Below are positions 8,009 through 14,300 of a stretch of DNA of 16,793 bases, one piece after another. The DNA is from an uncultured Oscillibacter sp. (GTDB taxonomy: Bacteria; Bacillota; Clostridia; Oscillospirales; Oscillospiraceae): assembly GCA_947245315.1 (NCBI GenBank), contig CAMXNV010000021.1, positions 1-16,793 of the forward strand. Direction: 5' to 3'. The notes below the pieces were generated by a model. That model made no database searches. It was not told the DNA's origin and worked only from the letters and a program-made list of their open reading frames with translations. Numbering within the stretch: position 1 is the first letter of the stretch; each line of letters starts with the position of its first letter. Position numbers and translations under genes: made by a program.

Positions 8009-8497
8009 TTACGCCGCCTCCTTTTCCGCAGTCCCGCCGGAGAGAATCTCCACGATGTTCAGCAGGGTGAACAGCATGTTGAGGACGCCGCACAGGGGCA
8101 GCACCACGTAGAAGACCCCGATGGGCACCCCCAGGGAGGACGTCATCTGTCCCATGGCCAGCCGGGCGATCTGCATGCCTCCCAGCACCAGGATCACCAG
8201 GGAGAAGAGGAAGGCGACGCCCTCCCCCAGGCAGCGCAGCAGCTTCCCCAGGGCCGGGCCCGCCCGGTCCACCAGGATGGGAATATTCATATGCCCCCGC
8301 TCCGAGGTCACCAGGGAGGCCCCCAGCAGGCTCATCCAGGCGAACATGTAGGACACCAGCTCCTCCGACCAGGAGGAGGGACGGCCCAGGATATAGCGGG
8401 TGAATACCTGCCAGCAGGTCAGGGCCACCATGGCCAGGAAGCTGGTTCCGGCCAGCAGGTTCAAAAGCCGGGTCAAAAGCGTGCGGACGGTGTTCAT
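8009..8497 (-). CDS. dctQ: TRAP transporter small permease (DctQ)
   Basis: This 162-residue protein has four predicted membrane segments (about 8-28, 46-64, 90-112 and 126-150). It is the small membrane subunit that pairs with DctM in TRAP transporters. WSEEL (43-47) after the first segment is the family signature. I chose the ATG at 8497 because AAAGGAG lies seven bases upstream; the ATG at 8515 would extend the protein by six residues and overlap the end of dctP. It starts 14 nt after the dctP stop and abuts dctM with no gap. Confidence 0.9.
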   Translation of the reverse strand: MNTVRTLLTRLLNLLAGTSFLAMVALTCWQVFTRYILGRPSSWSEELVSYMFAWMSLLGASLVTSERGHMNIPILVDRAGPALGKLLRCLGEGVAFLFSLVILVLGGMQIARLAMGQMTSSLGVPIGVFYVVLPLCGVLNMLFTLLNIVEILSGGTAEKEAA

Positions 8498-8511
8498 AGC
8501 GCTCTCCTTTC

Positions 8512-9525
8512 TCATTCCGCGCAGGCGGCGTTCCAGTCCTGGATGCCCTCATAGATGGGGGCCAGGTCCGGGTACTTCTCCAGAAGGTCCTGGTGCATGG
8601 GCGTGCAGATGTCCTGGAAGGGCTGGACCTCCGGGTAGAGGAAGGTCACGCCCTGCTGGTTCACGGCCCGGTCCCTGGCGGCCTCCACGGCCTTGCCCCA
8701 CTCCCGGCGCTCCACCGCGTTCACCAGCCGGAAGCCCTCCTCAAAGACGGCCCGCTCCTCCGGGGAGAGGCCCTCTAAAAAGCCGCAGTTGCCGATGAGG
8801 ATGTCGGGGATCATCTGGTGCATGTCATAGGAGTAAAATTTGCACACGTCCCCGTGGCCGTTGGAGGTCAGGGCCAGCTCGTTGTTCTCCGCCCCGTCGA
8901 TGACCTTGGACTGGAGGGCCGTGTACACCTCGCCGAAGCCCATGGGCGTGGCGGAGCCCCCCAGGAGGCTCATCATGGTCACATTGGTGGGGGACTGCTG
9001 GACCCGGATTTTCAGGCCCCTCAGGTCCGCGGGGGACTCGATGGGGGTGTCCACGGTGTAGAAGTTCCGGGTGCCCGCGTCGATCCAGGTCACCGCCTGG
9101 AAGCCCGCCTGTTTCGTGGACTCGAAGATGGGCCCCGTGATCTCCGGGTCGTCCATGGCCTGGTGGTAGGCCTCGCTGGACACGAAGAGATAGGGCAGGT
9201 TGAAGAGGGTGTAGTCCTTGGAGAAGGTCTCCAGGATGGAGTTGCTGGCCACGCAGAAGTCAATGGCCCCGGTCTGGGTCAGCTGGACCATGTCCGTCTG
9301 GGAGCCCAGCAGCTCGCTGGGATAGACCTCCACGTCGTATCGGTCCCCCAGCTCCTCCTCGATATACGCCTCAAACGCAAGAAGCGCCAGATTGGTGGGA
9401 TGGTCGGTGGCCTGGTTGTGCCCGATGCGGATGATCCGCTTCTCCCCTCCGGCGCACCCGGACAGGGTGGCCGCCAGAAGGAGAACGCAGAGGGCGGCGG
9501 CAAGTGCTCTCGGGATTTTTTTCAT
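8512..9525 (-). CDS. dctP: TRAP transporter substrate-binding lipoprotein (DctP), probably uronate-binding
   Basis: This 337-residue solute-binding protein begins with a lipoprotein signal (lipobox LSGC, C24), so it should be anchored on the outer face of the membrane. R174 in LKIRVQ is the conserved arginine that clamps the substrate carboxylate in DctP proteins. GFGEVYTALQSKVIDGAEN (196-214) is the family signature, and R153 in GTRNFYT is also typical. The frame opens at 9564, but the ATG at 9525 fits the signal peptide and has AAGGAGG upstream. It is the first gene of the operon. TRAP binding proteins beside uxu genes have been shown to bind glucuronate or galacturonate, but this ligand assignment is by context. 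Confidence 0.92.
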   Translation of the reverse strand: MKKIPRALAAALCVLLLAATLSGCAGGEKRIIRIGHNQATDHPTNLALLAFEAYIEEELGDRYDVEVYPSELLGSQTDMVQLTQTGAIDFCVASNSILETFSKDYTLFNLPYLFVSSEAYHQAMDDPEITGPIFESTKQAGFQAVTWIDAGTRNFYTVDTPIESPADLRGLKIRVQQSPTNVTMMSLLGGSATPMGFGEVYTALQSKVIDGAENNELALTSNGHGDVCKFYSYDMHQMIPDILIGNCGFLEGLSPEERAVFEEGFRLVNAVERREWGKAVEAARDRAVNQQGVTFLYPEVQPFQDICTPMHQDLLEKYPDLAPIYEGIQDWNAACAE

Positions 9526-9671
9526 ACGGAAAGGCTCCTCCTTTTTGATCGCTTTGGAAATCAAACACTTTTACCCGGTCCTTCGCCGGGCGCGCCGGAG
9601 GCGCTCCGGACCCCGGAAAAAGCCGTTTCCAAGAAAACAACCGGCCGGTCTGTTCCCTTTTCCATGGTCTT

Positions 9672-9700
9672 ATTGTAGCAAAAGCCGCCCCGGCCCCGCA
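9672..9700 (-). promoter_or_regulatory. Promoter of the TRAP/uxu operon
   Basis: On the minus strand TACAAT (9672-9677) is preceded by TGC, giving an extended -10. The -35 position (9695-9700) has no consensus match and overlaps half of an inverted repeat. A poor -35 beside a strong -10 suits activator-dependent control. The leader to the dctP start is about 140 nt and contains GC-rich inverted repeats (about 9577-9612). Confidence 0.5.
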
Positions 9701-9712
9701 TGGTATTTGCGG
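9696..9712. promoter_or_regulatory. Candidate operator, CCGCA-N7-TGCGG
   Basis: A perfect 5-bp inverted repeat with a 7-bp spacer lies between the two divergent promoters. It covers the -35 position of the TRAP/uxu promoter and ends one base before the -35 box of the araC-type gene. It could bind the neighbouring regulator or another uronate regulator; nothing in the sequence identifies the protein. Confidence 0.4.
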
Positions 9713-9713
9713 C

Positions 9714-9742
9714 TTGAAATCTGGTGAAAATTGCTGTATCCT
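9714..9742 (+). promoter_or_regulatory. Promoter of the AraC-family gene
   Basis: A -35 box TTGAAA (9714-9719) is followed by a 17-bp spacer and a -10 TATCCT (9737-9742). The start codon of the regulator lies 38 nt downstream. Confidence 0.5.
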
Positions 9743-9780
9743 AAAAGAGAGGAAAAAAAGAGGAGGCGTTTTTGTAGGAT

Positions 9781-10635
9781 ATGAACAAAGATATTTGGAC
9801 CGACCGCCAGGTCATGCTGGGCAAGTCCGCCTTTGAGTTCTACCACTACCTGGACAGCGTGCCCCCCAAGGTGGCTTTCCACCAGCACCCCTTTTACGAG
9901 CTGTTCTTCTTCCTGGACGGCAATGTGAACTACACCATAGAGGGCAAGACCTACAAGCTCCGCCCCGGAGATATTTTGCTGACCAACAGCCTGGATATAC
10001 ACAGGCCGGAAATATTTCCAGGAAAACCCTACGAGCGGGTGGTGGTCTGGCTGGAGGACCGCTTTTTCGACCAGCTTCTGGCCGGGGGGGACGATCTGGC
10101 CTCCTGCTTCGCGGACGCGGCCCGGAAGGACTACCGCCGGATCCGCCCCAGCCACAGCAGCCTGATTCGCCTGCGGGGCCTGTGCAATCAGATCTCCCAG
10201 GCCCAGGGCAGCCGGGCCCTGGGGAGCTATACCCTGGTGTGCGCCTACCTGTTCGAGTTCCTGGTGGAGGTCTGCCGCTGCTACTTTGAGACCTCGGACC
10301 TCCCCCGGGAGGACGTGACGGAGAGCCAGAAGATCAACCGCATCCTGGACTACATCAACCAGAATATCACCCGGAACCTGACCCTGGACGGCATCGCCCG
10401 GCAGTTCTACGTCAGCAAGTTCTACCTGAGCAAGCAGTTCAAGCGCTTCACGGGGATGAGCATCTACCAGTACATCATCAAGAAGCGGGTCACCATCTCC
10501 CGGGACCTGCTCCGGGCGGGGGCCTCCGTCACCGGGGCCTGCATGGAGTGCGGCTTTAACGACTACTCCAACTTTCTGAAGGCCTTCAAGCGGGAGTTCA
10601 ACTGCAACCCCAGCGACTTTGGACGCCGCCATTAA
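9781..10635 (+). CDS. AraC-family transcriptional regulator, probably of the uronate operon
   Basis: This 284-residue protein joins an N-terminal cupin sensor to a C-terminal AraC/XylS DNA-binding domain. The cupin shows HQHPFYELFFFLDG (34-47), with H34, H36 and E40 as likely pocket residues, then LRPGDILL (60-67) and H74. The two helix-turn-helix units are about 201-222 (LDGIARQFYVSKFYLSKQF) and 249-272, followed by the typical recognition stretch GFNDYSNFLKAFKREF. It is divergent from the TRAP/uxu operon, so it most likely controls that operon in response to a uronate or a pathway intermediate; the ligand is unknown. AGGAGG lies a rather long 13-14 bases before the ATG, and no better start is in frame. 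Confidence 0.9.
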   Translation: MNKDIWTDRQVMLGKSAFEFYHYLDSVPPKVAFHQHPFYELFFFLDGNVNYTIEGKTYKLRPGDILLTNSLDIHRPEIFPGKPYERVVVWLEDRFFDQLLAGGDDLASCFADAARKDYRRIRPSHSSLIRLRGLCNQISQAQGSRALGSYTLVCAYLFEFLVEVCRCYFETSDLPREDVTESQKINRILDYINQNITRNLTLDGIARQFYVSKFYLSKQFKRFTGMSIYQYIIKKRVTISRDLLRAGASVTGACMECGFNDYSNFLKAFKREFNCNPSDFGRRH

Positions 10636-10651
10636 CACCGGCCATCGAAAG

Positions 10652-10679
10652 AGCCCCGGCGACCTTCGTCGCCGGGGCT
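10652..10679. terminator. Terminator-like hairpin after the AraC gene
   Basis: A perfect 12-bp stem (10652-10663 with 10668-10679) has the loop CTTC and starts 16 nt after the araC-type stop codon. The stem is identical to that of the terminator at 1762, but no T-run follows on the plus strand; on the minus strand only CTTT follows. Positions 10655-10679 are repeated exactly at 10843-10867. Confidence 0.6.
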
Positions 10680-10842
10680 GGAGGCTGTCGAAAAGCATAG
10701 GAATCTGATTCGACGGGAAGGAAGGGTGTGCGCGGGAAACCCAGGAAGGGTTTCCTGCGCTATTTAAATCCTTCGATTCCAGAACTTTTTTAAAGTCCTG
10801 GAATCGTAAGCAGCTTGGCGAAAATACTTTTTCGACAAGCTG
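10680..10842. repeat. Chain of four stem-loops, possible small repeat element
   Basis: This 163-bp non-coding stretch contains four hairpins in a row. The first is 10687-10692 with 10709-10714 (6 bp). The second is 10730-10742 with 10748-10760 (13 bp, one G-U pair). The third is 10774-10782 with 10798-10806 (9 bp), extended by 5 bp inside after one mismatch. The fourth is 10810-10824 with 10829-10843 (14 of 15 bp, 4-nt loop). Its two ends are loosely inverted copies built around GTCGAAAA. It is flanked by an exact 25-bp direct repeat. It could be a MITE-like insertion, a structured RNA or a double terminator region between convergent genes. Confidence 0.6.
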
Positions 10843-10867
10843 CCCGGCGACCTTCGTCGCCGGGGCT
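10843..10867. terminator. Second copy of the terminator-like hairpin
   Basis: This is an exact 25-bp copy of 10655-10679, forming a 9-bp stem (10843-10851 with 10856-10864) with the loop CTTC. It lies 11 nt beyond the stop codon of the minus-strand aminotransferase-like gene and would act for that transcript. No clear T-run follows in either direction, so termination efficiency is uncertain. Confidence 0.5.
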
Positions 10868-10878
10868 CTGCGCCTCAC

Positions 10879-12078
10879 TCACTCGCAAAACACATACTCG
10901 TTCAATCTCCGGAAGGCCTCCTGCACCCGGCTCAGGGGCAGGGCCAGGTTCATCCGGATATGGCAGGGGCCGTGGAAGGGGCGGCCGTCCTGCCAGATAA
11001 CGCCCACCTCCGCGCCGGCGCGCAGGAGCTCGTCCAGGGTCTTCCCATGGGCCCGGCACCACTCCGTGCAGTCCAGGAAGAGCATGTAGGTCCCCTGGGG
11101 CCTGGAGACCTCCACCCCCGGGAAGTGCTCCCGGATATAGGCACAGGCGAAGTCCACGTTCCCCGTCAGCACCTGCCGCAGCTCCTCCAGCCAGGCCTCC
11201 CCCTCGGGGCCGTAGGCCCCGATCAGGGCGTGCATGGACAACACGTTCATGCTGTTGTAGTGAGACAGGGAGGACTCCTTCCGCACCCGCTCCCGGAGCC
11301 AGGAATTGTAGATAATATGGTAGCTCCCCACCAGCCCCGCCAAATTGAAGGTCTTGGAGGGCGCGTAGAGGGCCACGGTGCGGTTCCGGGCGTCCTCGCT
11401 CACCGACTGGGTGGGGATGTGGCGGCGGCCGTCCAGCAGGAGGTCCGACCAGATCTCGTCCGAGATCACGAAGACGTCGTGCTTCCGGAAGAGCTCCATG
11501 GCCGCCTCGATCTCCCCCCGCTCCCACACCCGGCCGCAGGGGTTGTGGGGGGAGCAGAAGACGGCGGCGTGGATTTTGTGGTCCACCAGCTTCCGCTCCA
11601 TGTCCTCCAGGTCCATCCGCCAGACGCCCCCGGCGTCCTTCACCAGGGGGGAGTGGACGATCCGGTAGCCGTTGTTCTCCAGGCTCACGGTGAAGCCGAT
11701 ATAGGTGGGCGAGTGGAGGAGCACGCTGCCGCCCCGCGAGCACAGCACATTCAGCGCGCTGACCACGCCGCCCAGAACGCCGTTCTCATAGCCGATGCAT
11801 TCCCGGGTCAATCCCGTGACGCCGTTGCGGCGCTCCTGCCAGCGGATGATGCTGTCGAAGTAGGCGCCGGCGGGGTCGAAGTAGCCGTAAGCCGGGTGCC
11901 GGGCCCGCTCTATGATGGCCTGGGGAATCGTGGGAACCGTGGGGAAGTTCATGTCGGCCACCCACATGGGGATGTGATCGAAGCCCTCCCGGATTTGGAC
12001 GCCGGGAATGGGAATGTGGTCCACGGCCACCGCGTCCCTTCCCCGGCGGTCCATGACGGAGGTAAAATCGTATTTCAT
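10879..12078 (-). CDS. patB: MalY/PatB-type PLP-dependent lyase/aminotransferase
   Basis: This 399-residue cytosolic fold-type I PLP enzyme resembles the MalY/PatB group, whose members cleave cystathionine or related C-S compounds to ammonia, pyruvate and a thiol. The PLP lysine is K242 in APSKTFNLAGL. PHNPCGR (177-183), ISDEIWSDL (205-213) and the carboxylate-binding arginine R375 in HIRMNLALP complete the site. WVADMNF (39-45) and the YGYF region (64-67) are typical of PatB rather than of ordinary aspartate aminotransferases. The start has AAAGGAGC eight bases upstream and a strong promoter about 30 nt further up. Its physiological substrate is not evident from context; the neighbour is an unrelated dehydrogenase. 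Confidence 0.88.
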   Translation of the reverse strand: MKYDFTSVMDRRGRDAVAVDHIPIPGVQIREGFDHIPMWVADMNFPTVPTIPQAIIERARHPAYGYFDPAGAYFDSIIRWQERRNGVTGLTRECIGYENGVLGGVVSALNVLCSRGGSVLLHSPTYIGFTVSLENNGYRIVHSPLVKDAGGVWRMDLEDMERKLVDHKIHAAVFCSPHNPCGRVWERGEIEAAMELFRKHDVFVISDEIWSDLLLDGRRHIPTQSVSEDARNRTVALYAPSKTFNLAGLVGSYHIIYNSWLRERVRKESSLSHYNSMNVLSMHALIGAYGPEGEAWLEELRQVLTGNVDFACAYIREHFPGVEVSRPQGTYMLFLDCTEWCRAHGKTLDELLRAGAEVGVIWQDGRPFHGPCHIRMNLALPLSRVQEAFRRLNEYVFCE

Positions 12079-12108
12079 AGGCGGACGCTCCTTTGTCTGT
12101 TTTCTTGT

Positions 12109-12137
12109 ATTGTAGTATGAACGGCCCGCCCTGTCAA
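12109..12137 (-). promoter_or_regulatory. Strong promoter of the PatB-type gene
   Basis: On the minus strand a perfect -35 TTGACA (12132-12137) is followed by a 17-bp spacer and a -10 TACAAT (12109-12114). The start codon lies 30 nt beyond the -10. The -35 box is only 4 bp from the -35 box of the divergent promoter. Confidence 0.8.
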
Positions 12138-12141
12138 TCCG

Positions 12142-12170
12142 TTGACATTTCCCGGGGGATTTGCCATAAT
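12142..12170 (+). promoter_or_regulatory. Strong promoter of the dehydrogenase gene
   Basis: A perfect -35 TTGACA (12142-12147), a 17-bp spacer and a -10 CATAAT (12165-12170) with a TG extension form a near-consensus housekeeping promoter. The two opposed -35 boxes make a TGTCAA-N4-TTGACA inverted repeat at 12132-12147. The leader to the start codon is about 70 nt. Confidence 0.8.
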
Positions 12171-12180
12171 GATGCCAACA

Positions 12181-12215
12181 GCGGTCCCCCCGGCTCTGCC
12201 CGGGGCGGGAACCGC
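12181..12215 (+). other. GC-rich stem in the dehydrogenase leader
   Basis: An imperfect stem pairs GCGGT (12181-12185) and the following C-run with the G-rich arm ending in ACCGC (12211-12215). It begins near the expected transcription start and has no T-run after it. It may simply protect the 5' end of the mRNA; an attenuation role is not supported. Confidence 0.3.
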
Positions 12216-12248
12216 GTTCTAAATTTGCCGTTTAAAAGGAGAAGCCTT

Positions 12249-13292
12249 ATGAAAGCGCTGCGAAAGCTGCATCCCGGGCCGGAGGGCGTCCGGCTGTGCG
12301 ACATCCCGGTCCCCCCTGTGGGAGAGGGGGAGCTCCGCGTCAAGGTGGCCTACGCGGGCATCTGCGGCACGGACATGCACATCATAGGAGACGAGTACGA
12401 CGCCGCCCTGCCGGTCACCATGGGCCACGAGTACAGCGGCCTGGTGGACGCCGTGGGCCCCGGGGTGACGGGCTTCCGGGAGGGGGACCCGGTGATCTCC
12501 ATGACGGTGGCCTCCGCCTGCGGGACTTGCCGCTGCTGCCGCCAGGGGAACGAGCTGAAGTGCCCGGAGCGGAAATCCATCGGCTCCGGGCTGGACGGCG
12601 CTATGGCCGAGTACATCGTGGTCCGGGCGGACCGGGCCTTCCACATCCCGGAGGGCGTCTCCCTGAAAACCGCCGCCCTCTCCGAGCCGGTGGGCTGCTG
12701 CGTCCGGTCCGTCGTGGAGGTGTCCGCCATCCGGGCGGGGGACTATGTGTACGTCTCCGGCCCCGGCATCATGGGCCAGCTCACGGCCCAGCTGGCCAGG
12801 CTCTCCGGCGCCCACGTGACGGTGGGCGGGGCCGCCGGGGACGGGGAGCGCCTGGCCCTGGCCAAGCGCCTGGGGGCCGGCGCCACGGTGGACGTGAGCC
12901 AATGCGACCTCGCGGAGCGCGCCCGGGAGATCACCCACGGCGAGGGCTTCGACGTGGTATACGAGTGCGCGGGGGTGTCCCCCTCGGCGGACGCCTGCTT
13001 GAAGGTGCTGCGGAACATGGGGCAGTACGTCCAGGTGTGCCTGTTCGGGAAGACCGTTCCCTTCGACATGGACGGGGCCCTGATCGGGGAGAAGCACATC
13101 GTCAACAGCTTCGCCGCCGACCGGAGTTCCTTCGAGATCACCCTGCGTCTGCTGGAGGCCCGCCGCCTGGCGCTGGAGGACCTGATCACGGCGGTCTATC
13201 CTATCGAGGACTGGGAACAGGCCGTGGCCCACGTCCGGCGGAGGGACGGGTATAAGATTCTCCTCCGGCCCGGGGACTGGGCGGAGGGGTGA
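12249..13292 (+). CDS. Zinc-dependent medium-chain alcohol/polyol dehydrogenase
   Basis: This 347-residue cytosolic MDR-family oxidoreductase resembles sorbitol and threonine dehydrogenases. Catalytic zinc ligands are visible as C39 (GICGTD), H60 and E61 (GHEY). The structural zinc lobe has C91, C94, C97 and C105 in normal spacing. The nucleotide fold shows VSGPGIMG (169-176). No clear acidic residue ends the second strand (VTVGGAA), so preference for NAD over NADP is uncertain. The frame extends upstream to 12093, but that would run through the promoter; AAAGGAG (12235-12241) seven bases before the ATG at 12249 sets the start. The substrate is unknown. A sugar-alcohol or aldonate role near the uronate genes is possible, but the gene is not in that operon. 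Confidence 0.88.
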   Translation: MKALRKLHPGPEGVRLCDIPVPPVGEGELRVKVAYAGICGTDMHIIGDEYDAALPVTMGHEYSGLVDAVGPGVTGFREGDPVISMTVASACGTCRCCRQGNELKCPERKSIGSGLDGAMAEYIVVRADRAFHIPEGVSLKTAALSEPVGCCVRSVVEVSAIRAGDYVYVSGPGIMGQLTAQLARLSGAHVTVGGAAGDGERLALAKRLGAGATVDVSQCDLAERAREITHGEGFDVVYECAGVSPSADACLKVLRNMGQYVQVCLFGKTVPFDMDGALIGEKHIVNSFAADRSSFEITLRLLEARRLALEDLITAVYPIEDWEQAVAHVRRRDGYKILLRPGDWAEG

Positions 13293-13304
13293 GACCCTCC
13301 CGCC
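13280..13304. terminator. Weak hairpin between convergent genes
   Basis: Nine base pairs with one bulge (13280-13288 with 13295-13304) span the dehydrogenase stop codon and the 18-nt gap before the convergent gene. There is no T-run on either strand, so it is at best a weak or factor-assisted terminator. Confidence 0.3.
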
Positions 13305-13310
13305 CCGTCC

Positions 13311-14285
13311 TCAGCGCCCCGCCTTCGCCGCCGTGGGCGCGGGGTCCTTGACCGGCGCGACGCTCTCCGCCATGCGGAGCATGGTCTCCTTCGTCAGCCG
13401 GTGGCCTTTGATGCGGAAGCAGATGCCCGTCTCCGGGTCCGTCCAGAGGAGGGTGCTCATCTCGCTCTCAGGCGGGTAGTGGCCGACGGTCCCGTTCTTA
13501 GGGACTCCCTTCCAGAACTGAGCCTCCGCGCCCTTCACTTCCACGGTCTCCGGCGCCCCCTCCGGGGCGTTCAGCGGTTCGGCGGAATAGTCAAAGGCGT
13601 AACAAAGCTCGTCGTCACGGCCCGGAACCTCCCGGTCGGCTTCCACCATGACCGCTCCCGGCAGGATATCCTTTTGGCCGGTCTTGGCTTCCTTCGGCTC
13701 CCAGCCCAGCCGGTACTCCGGCAGGCCCGGGCCCTCGTCCTCCTTCACGCTCTCCGCCATCCGAATCATGGCTGCCCGGTCCAGGTCTCCGTTCAAATAG
13801 TACAGATTGCCCTTTTCATCCTCCCAGAACAGATAGGCGGTGCTGCCCGCCTGATAGAAGTCCGCGCTGCGCCCCTGGACCTGAACCTGCTGGAGTTTCA
13901 CCGCAGGGGCCGCCCTGCGGGCTTGAAGGGGGTCATATAGCGCTACTCCCAAATATCCGATCTTGCTGGGGCGAAAACAGATGAATTTCAGTCTGGCGCT
14001 GCCCTTGCGATAGAGGCGGAGCGTATAGCCGTTGTCCAATGGTGCGATCATTACGTCCTCCAACCCCCATCCCTCCGGCAGTTGGGTGGGGCGGTGGGTG
14101 GGCGGCTGTTCGTACTTCGGCTGCCCGGCATCCTCCGGGCCGTAATAGGAAACAGTTGCATCTTCCTTGTCCCGCCGCCACCGGCGGCCCGGGACGGCCT
14201 GCCCGTTGGAGGCCGCCAGGGCCGAGGTGCACAGCGACAGCACGGTCACGGCAAGAAGCAAAACAGATACGATTCTCTTTTTCAT
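13311..14285 (-). CDS. Secreted protein with two DUF4367-like repeats
   Basis: This 324-residue protein has an N-terminal signal peptide (basic MKKR, hydrophobic 5-20, likely cleavage after ALA at 24) and so should be exported. It carries an internal duplication. One unit has the W-D-x-x-G-type strand motif at 154-159 and RMAESV at 175-180; the second has LLWTDPETG at 279-287 and RMAESV at 304-309. This strand-then-helix pattern resembles DUF4367, often found in proteins linked to sigma/anti-sigma operons of Clostridia. It starts 15 nt after the anti-sigma-like gene, with AAAGGAAG as ribosome binding site, and is the last gene of that operon. The biochemical function is unknown; a ligand- or envelope-sensing role is inferred only from position. 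Confidence 0.8.
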   Translation of the reverse strand: MKKRIVSVLLLAVTVLSLCTSALAASNGQAVPGRRWRRDKEDATVSYYGPEDAGQPKYEQPPTHRPTQLPEGWGLEDVMIAPLDNGYTLRLYRKGSARLKFICFRPSKIGYLGVALYDPLQARRAAPAVKLQQVQVQGRSADFYQAGSTAYLFWEDEKGNLYYLNGDLDRAAMIRMAESVKEDEGPGLPEYRLGWEPKEAKTGQKDILPGAVMVEADREVPGRDDELCYAFDYSAEPLNAPEGAPETVEVKGAEAQFWKGVPKNGTVGHYPPESEMSTLLWTDPETGICFRIKGHRLTKETMLRMAESVAPVKDPAPTAAKAGR

Positions 14286-14300
14286 GTCAATCTTCCTTTC

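Noticed and set aside
9526..9671. Riboswitch in the dctP leader
   Set aside because: Only GC-rich inverted repeats are visible; I find no known aptamer core and no terminator with a T-run before the start codon.
10680..10842. CRISPR array
   Set aside because: The region has several different hairpins, not regularly spaced identical repeats with unique spacers, and no cas genes are nearby.
9670..10878. 402-codon minus-strand frame opposite the AraC gene
   Set aside because: It crosses the intergenic hairpins and promoters and shows only antisense-type composition.
12093..12248. 52-codon N-terminal extension of the dehydrogenase
   Set aside because: It passes through both divergent promoters and does not match the family; AAAGGAG before 12249 sets the start.
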